Source: JAEUMG01 sp046349315 (GTDB taxonomy: Bacteria; Pseudomonadota; Alphaproteobacteria; Rhizobiales; Aestuariivirgaceae). Taken from it: DNA of 64,000 nucleotides. The position numbers were made by a program, and so were the translations under genes. Every line of letters begins with the position of its first letter. Within the stretch, counting starts at the first letter, position 1. Location of the stretch: the NCBI GenBank assembly GCA_046349315.1, contig JAXMCQ010000010.1, positions 106,100-170,099 on the forward strand, read 5' to 3'. Positions 60,435 through 64,000 of this stretch are shown one piece after another. The notes below the pieces were generated by a model. That model searched no databases. It had not been told where the DNA came from and saw only the letters and a list, made by a program, of their open reading frames with translations.

Positions 60435-61679
60435 TTAATCGATCGTACGCTTTATGAGAGCGCTGCTATCAATTTCGTCAACGCTTCGAATGCCAGTAAG
60501 CGCCATCGTAACATTGAGTTCTCGGCGGATGATCTCGATGGCCGTCGCCACGCCGGCCTGGCCGCCAGCGCCCAAGCCATATACGTACGCCCTGCCTACA
60601 AGACAGCCTCTCGCTCCAAGAGCGAGCGCACGGAACACGTCCTGGCCCGAACGAATGCCGCCGTCGAAAAGAACCTCAATCTGGGATCCGACGGCTTCTG
60701 CAATTCCAGGCAGCACGGAGACCGTCGACGGCGCACCGTCCAACTGCCGGCCGCCGTGATTGGAAACCACAATCGCGGTGGCACCGGCCTTTACGGCGAG
60801 CTTTGCGTCTTCAATGTCGAGAATGCCCTTTATGATCAGCTTGCCTGGCCAGATGCTTCGTATCCATTCGAAATCTTTCCAGCTTAATGTCTCGTCGAAC
60901 TGATGCCTGATCCATTCAGCCAAGGCCCTCACACCTGCCTCGCCGCTGAAGTAGGCATCGAGGTTGCCGAAGGTCCAGCGCTTGCTCCTCAGCATGCCAG
61001 CTGCCCAGCGCGGCTTGGTGGCCATATTCATCAGATTTGTAAGCTTGAGCGACGGCGGTACCGACAGGCCGTTTCTGATGTCGGCATGACGCTGCCCGAG
61101 GACTTGCAGGTCGACTGTGAGCACCAGGGCGCTACATTTCACGGCCGCAGCACGCTCGATGAGCGATCGGGCAAAACCGCGATCCTTCATCACGTAGAGC
61201 TGGAACCAGAAAGGTTGATCGACCGCGGCGGCTACATCCTCGATGGAGCAGATGCCAAGCGTACCGAGCGTGTAGGGAACTCCGGCTTCCTGGGCCGCGC
61301 GACAGGCAAGGATTTCCCCGTTGCTCCATTGAAGTCCACCCATTCCGATCGGTGCGAGCGCAATCGGCAGCCCAGCGGGCTCTCCGAGGATTGTCGTGGT
61401 CGTTTGTCTTTCTGAAACATCAACAAGCACCCGTTGGCGCAGTTCGATAGCGTCCAGATCCTTGCGATTCGCTCGCAGTGTCTGCTCTGAATAGGAGCCT
61501 GCGTCGGCATAGCCGAAGAAAGCCCGCGGCACCCGGCGGCGGGCCGCCTGTCGCAGATCCTCGATACACGTGATCCCACTCATGAATGAAGGTGGGAGGC
61601 GACCCAGTTCCGGCCGGATTCTCGGCTCGGATGCTTCCGGTCCCAAATGCGATTTCCGGGTTTGGGCAATTGCATCCAT
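60435..61679 (-). CDS. lldD: FMN-dependent L-2-hydroxyacid (L-lactate) dehydrogenase
   Basis: The 414-residue enzyme has the FMN-dependent alpha-hydroxy acid dehydrogenase pattern: GYADAGSYSEQTLRANRKDL, LAPIGMGGLQWSNGEIL, FQLYVMKDRGFARSLIERA, the active-site VSNHGGRQLDG (His-Gly-Gly-Arg), FDGGIRSGQDVFRALALGAR. Lactate or mandelate are the likely substrates. It is the first gene of an operon with the D-isomer enzyme. Upstream lies a divergent TetR gene with an inverted repeat between them. Confidence 0.87.
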   Translation of the reverse strand: MDAIAQTRKSHLGPEASEPRIRPELGRLPPSFMSGITCIEDLRQAARRRVPRAFFGYADAGSYSEQTLRANRKDLDAIELRQRVLVDVSERQTTTTILGEPAGLPIALAPIGMGGLQWSNGEILACRAAQEAGVPYTLGTLGICSIEDVAAAVDQPFWFQLYVMKDRGFARSLIERAAAVKCSALVLTVDLQVLGQRHADIRNGLSVPPSLKLTNLMNMATKPRWAAGMLRSKRWTFGNLDAYFSGEAGVRALAEWIRHQFDETLSWKDFEWIRSIWPGKLIIKGILDIEDAKLAVKAGATAIVVSNHGGRQLDGAPSTVSVLPGIAEAVGSQIEVLFDGGIRSGQDVFRALALGARGCLVGRAYVYGLGAGGQAGVATAIEIIRRELNVTMALTGIRSVDEIDSSALIKRTID

Positions 61680-61734
61680 CGACGTGAACTCCGGGTGATC
61701 GAGATGGTCGGGTCATCGGATGGCACAATGGACG

Positions 61735-61765
61735 AAATGTAAACTCACTAGCCAGTATACATTCG
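61735..61765. promoter_or_regulatory. Candidate operator between lldD and TetR genes
   Basis: In the 105-nt divergent gap, AATGTA (61736-61741) and TACATT (61758-61763) are perfect 6-bp arms, flanked by CGA and CG and separated by 16 nt (ACTCACTAGCCAGTAT is roughly the centre). This is a typical layout for a TetR-type operator. No SD or strong -10/-35 was identified with certainty. Confidence 0.4.
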
Positions 61766-61784
61766 TTGGCGCTAGCGTGCCGAG

Positions 61785-62399
61785 ATGCCCAGATCAGCGG
61801 ATCAAACCCGACAAAGGATACTGCAGACGGCCTACAAGCTCTTCCGCCGCAGTGGGTTCTTTCGTGTCGCTGTCGACGAGATCGCCGATGCTTCGGGTAT
61901 CACCAAGCGGACATTGTATTATCACTTCAAGAGCAAGGATACGCTGCTCGCCGCCGTGCTCGCGTCGCAACACGACCAGACCTTCGCCGCGTTCCAGAAT
62001 TTCGGCATCGAGATGTCCGGCAGCCCGGAGCAAATCGTCGATGCGCTCTTCCACGAGCTGGCCATCTGGTCTACTAAGCCGCGCTGGGCGGGTTCAGGCT
62101 TCACGCGGCTTGCAATGGAGTTGGCGGACTTGCCTGGTCACCCCGCCCGATCCATCGCCAGGCAACACAAGGCCGTTCTCGAGAAATACATCGCTGACTT
62201 GCTGGCCAGGTCCAGTGTGAAGTCGCCCACCGACCGGGCCCGCGAAATTGTGCTTCTCGCAGAGGGTGCGATGGTGATGATCCTGATCCATGGAGATCGG
62301 ACTTATGCCGAGGTTGCCGCTGCGGCCGCGAAGCGGCTTCTCGGCGAGGACAAATTGCGCGTGTCTTCGAAGTCGCGACGACGAGCCAACCGGGAATAA
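61785..62399 (+). CDS. TetR/AcrR-family transcriptional regulator
   Basis: The 204-residue repressor has the TetR_N helix-turn-helix (about residues 5-50: RILQTAYKLFRRSGFFRVAV, DEIADASGITKRTLYYHFKS) and an all-helical ligand-binding domain. Divergent placement next to the lactate dehydrogenase genes suggests it controls them, probably in response to a hydroxyacid or an aromatic ligand. ATG 61785 has only a weak SD. Confidence 0.85.
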   Translation: MPRSADQTRQRILQTAYKLFRRSGFFRVAVDEIADASGITKRTLYYHFKSKDTLLAAVLASQHDQTFAAFQNFGIEMSGSPEQIVDALFHELAIWSTKPRWAGSGFTRLAMELADLPGHPARSIARQHKAVLEKYIADLLARSSVKSPTDRAREIVLLAEGAMVMILIHGDRTYAEVAAAAAKRLLGEDKLRVSSKSRRRANRE

Positions 62400-62496
62400 C
62401 GAACGGTAGGCGAGCGAATAGACCGCTTCGGGTCACAAGCGCCATAGTCGCAATGTCGGCGGCGCGTCCGCTTGGGCCCCATGTGTGGACGGCTCC

Positions 62497-62756
62497 GAGC
62501 TGTCAAGGGCTTCTTCACGTCGCAGCGCTGGTCGTAGCAGCCATGTGTTCGGCCTTTGAGTGCGGCTCACAGGGCCGCTGGCCATAATGCCCTCCGCGGA
62601 TCAAGTCCCGGTCAAAAGCTCGCATTCGACAATGCTGTGGCCCAAGTGGGTTGTCCTGATCACCGGATCGACCGGTTCTGCATTACGTGCTGTCAGTCCT
62701 TTCCAGCTTTCGCATCACGCCGTAGTCGGCGCGATCTCGTCCGAAGTTGCTTCGCC
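62497..62756 (-). ncRNA. Candidate bridge/seek RNA region of the IS1111 element
   Basis: In the IS1111 group the guide RNA is encoded in the non-coding part downstream of the transposase. Here that part is about 260 nt (62497-62756) with no ORF of its own and with short hairpins, for example ACCGG/CCGGT around a 5-nt loop at 62662-62676. The exact RNA ends and the loops that bind donor and target cannot be placed by eye. Confidence 0.4.
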
Positions 62757-63788
62757 CTAGCGAGCCAGCGCGACGGGTTCCTTGTAGCGTTCGCCCTTGG
62801 CCATCATCGCCCAGGCCATGCGTGCGATCTTGTTGGCGAGTGCGATCGCTGCCACTTTCGTCGGCCGCCGTTCCAACAGCTTGGCAAGCCACGGCCGATG
62901 TTTGGTGCCGTGGATTTTGGCGTATCGGATCACCGCCAGCGCCCCAGTGCAGAACAATGAACGCAGGTATCGATCGCCTTGCTTCGTAATATTGCCGAGC
63001 CTCTCTCTGCCTCCACTGGAGTTTTGCTTCGGCACCAGGCCAATCCAGGCTGAGAAGTCGCGCCCCGATCGAAACGCTCTCGGATCCGGGATACTGGCGA
63101 CCAGCGCGGTTGCCAGCGCCGGGCCGACTCCGGGAAGATCATCCAGTCGCTGGCTGGTCTCATTTGAGCGATGCCAGGCGTTGATCCGCCGGTCGAACGC
63201 CAGGATCTGTTCCTTCAGTTGCCTTAGCTGATTGCCCAGTGCTCCAAGGCACTCGCGCGCAGTCACGGGCACACGTCCATCGTCAGGGTCGGAGACCACT
63301 TCGAGTAGTTCCTCGACGCCATTGCGACCAACAGGTGCGACGATGCCAAACTCGGCTAGGTGCGCGCGGATCGCGTTGATCAACGAAGTCTGCTGGCGGA
63401 TGAACAGATGCCGTGTACGGTGTAGCATCAGACACGCCTGCTGGTCAGGTGTCTTGGTCGGTACAAACCGCATGCTCGGCCGCTGCACCGCCTCACAAAT
63501 GGCTTCGGCATCGCTGGCATCGTTCTTCTGGCGTTTTACGTACGGCTTCACATAGGCTGGCGGCATCAACCGAACCGCGTGACCGAGAGCCTGCAACTCG
63601 CGCGACCAATGGTGCGACGAGGCGCATGCCTCGATGCCGACCACGCAAGGCGGCAACTTCCTAAAGAATCCGAGAACCCGTGAACGCCTCAGCTGCTGGC
63701 GAACGACCACCTGGCCATCAGCGTTGACGCCATGAACCTGGAAAACTGATTTGGCGATGTCGAACCCGATTGTCGCGACCGCTTGCAT
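62757..63788 (-). CDS. IS110-family transposase (IS1111 group)
   Basis: The 343-residue protein has an N-terminal RuvC-like DEDD domain (GFDIAKSVFQVHG with Asp9, VVGIEACASSHHW with Glu, KNDASDAEAI with two Asp) and a C-terminal Tnp_20 domain (GVGPALATALVASIPDPRAF, FSAWIGLVPKQNSSGGRERL, GNITKQGDRYLRSLF) with the conserved serine. Such enzymes recombine DNA guided by an RNA encoded within the element. The frame is full length and looks active. Confidence 0.93.
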   Translation of the reverse strand: MQAVATIGFDIAKSVFQVHGVNADGQVVVRQQLRRSRVLGFFRKLPPCVVGIEACASSHHWSRELQALGHAVRLMPPAYVKPYVKRQKNDASDAEAICEAVQRPSMRFVPTKTPDQQACLMLHRTRHLFIRQQTSLINAIRAHLAEFGIVAPVGRNGVEELLEVVSDPDDGRVPVTARECLGALGNQLRQLKEQILAFDRRINAWHRSNETSQRLDDLPGVGPALATALVASIPDPRAFRSGRDFSAWIGLVPKQNSSGGRERLGNITKQGDRYLRSLFCTGALAVIRYAKIHGTKHRPWLAKLLERRPTKVAAIALANKIARMAWAMMAKGERYKEPVALAR

Positions 63789-64000
63789 GTCTGGCTCCTC
63801 CTAATCATGGTCACCTAACCGGCAACCGATCCTATGGTGCTTGCGCACCGGTGGAGGAGCCGTCCACAGCATCAATAGCAGACGAGATTGTCACACGAGG
63901 AAGTCGACGAGAAGGATCATAGCACTAAATCGCGGCCGCGATATGTGTGGCGCGGCCCTGGTCGCCATGAGCGGGTGAGCCGGCGGAGGGATTATCCTTA

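Larger units (their letters stand above)
62484..63868 (-). mobile_element. IS110-family insertion sequence (IS1111 group)
   Basis: A transposase gene is flanked by perfect 13-bp inverted repeats: TGTGGACGGCTCC at 62484-62496 and its complement at 63856-63868. Subterminal inverted repeats of 11-13 bp are typical of the IS1111 group, while the IS110 group lacks them. The element ends probably lie a few bases outside these repeats. Total length about 1.4 kb is as expected. The 260 nt between the left repeat and the transposase stop is non-coding. Confidence 0.8.

Noticed and set aside
62400..62480. Possible short gene between TetR stop and the IS left end
   Set aside because: The frames are short, lack a start with an SD and show no conserved character.
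1..64000. tRNA or tmRNA attachment site next to the phage-like cluster
   Set aside because: I found no tRNA-like sequence, integrase gene or flanking direct repeat near 6.2 or 22.6 kb; the cluster therefore looks like a vertically inherited GTA rather than an integrated prophage.

Overview
The window reads as a stretch of chromosome from a GC-rich alphaproteobacterium, most likely of the order Hyphomicrobiales (Rhizobiales). This rests on marker families rather than rRNA: a MucR/Ros regulator, a FeuP/FeuQ-like two-component pair, DUF2336, DUF1491, DUF5330, DUF6456 and PAS_5 proteins, split DUF1254/DUF1214 proteins, SufE, and a gene transfer agent (GTA)-type structural cluster. I found no rRNA, tRNA or CRISPR array.

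Layout. 1-6.1 kb: metallophosphoesterase, AI-2E type exporter with a small membrane partner, secreted lipase, and a PepSY protein/response regulator/histidine kinase operon. 6.3-22.5 kb (all minus strand): a GTA-like or prophage-like structural operon, from TerS-like and TerL through portal, protease, capsid and tail genes to the large tip protein, followed by a DUF2793 protein, a GH19 endolysin and an overlapping Rz/Rz1 spanin pair. The head-tail connector genes and most of the major tail protein gene are missing, and a gp9-like C-terminal remnant remains. Palindromic repeats sit at many gene junctions of this cluster, and one pair frames a DUF559 nuclease-like ORF. 22.8-34.7 kb: housekeeping and envelope genes (UPF0260, DUF1254/1214, class A PBP, DUF1491, peptidoglycan-binding protein, SufE), then regulators (DUF6456, PAS_5, MucR, DUF2336). 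34.9-41.7 kb: oligopeptidase B, an isochorismatase-like hydrolase and an overlapping otsB-GH15-otsA trehalose operon.

41.7-47.6 kb: an orphan Rhs C-terminal tail with a possible immunity gene, butted directly against a four-gene polyamine-type ABC importer. 47.8-51.8 kb: gcdH, a GNAT acetyltransferase, a C45 peptidase/acyltransferase and a THUMP RNA methyltransferase, the last three overlapping or nearly so. 52-58.5 kb: bicupin, superoxide dismutase with a clear terminator, M20 amidohydrolase, an HTH-RibB fusion, and a coupled retropepsin/RimK/AstE-like operon. 59-62.4 kb: D- and L-2-hydroxyacid dehydrogenases with a divergent TetR regulator. 62.5-63.9 kb: an IS110-family element of the IS1111 type with 13-bp inverted repeats and a long non-coding 3' region that could encode its guide (bridge/seek) RNA.

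The points I consider most worth following are the repeat-riddled and partly deleted GTA cluster with its own lysis module, the DUF559 ORF whose two ends are supplied by the repeats, the HTH-RibB fusion with an inverted repeat at its start codon, the orphan Rhs tail with its downstream partner, and the IS1111 element with a possible circle-junction promoter. All family assignments come from reading the protein sequences; no database search was run.
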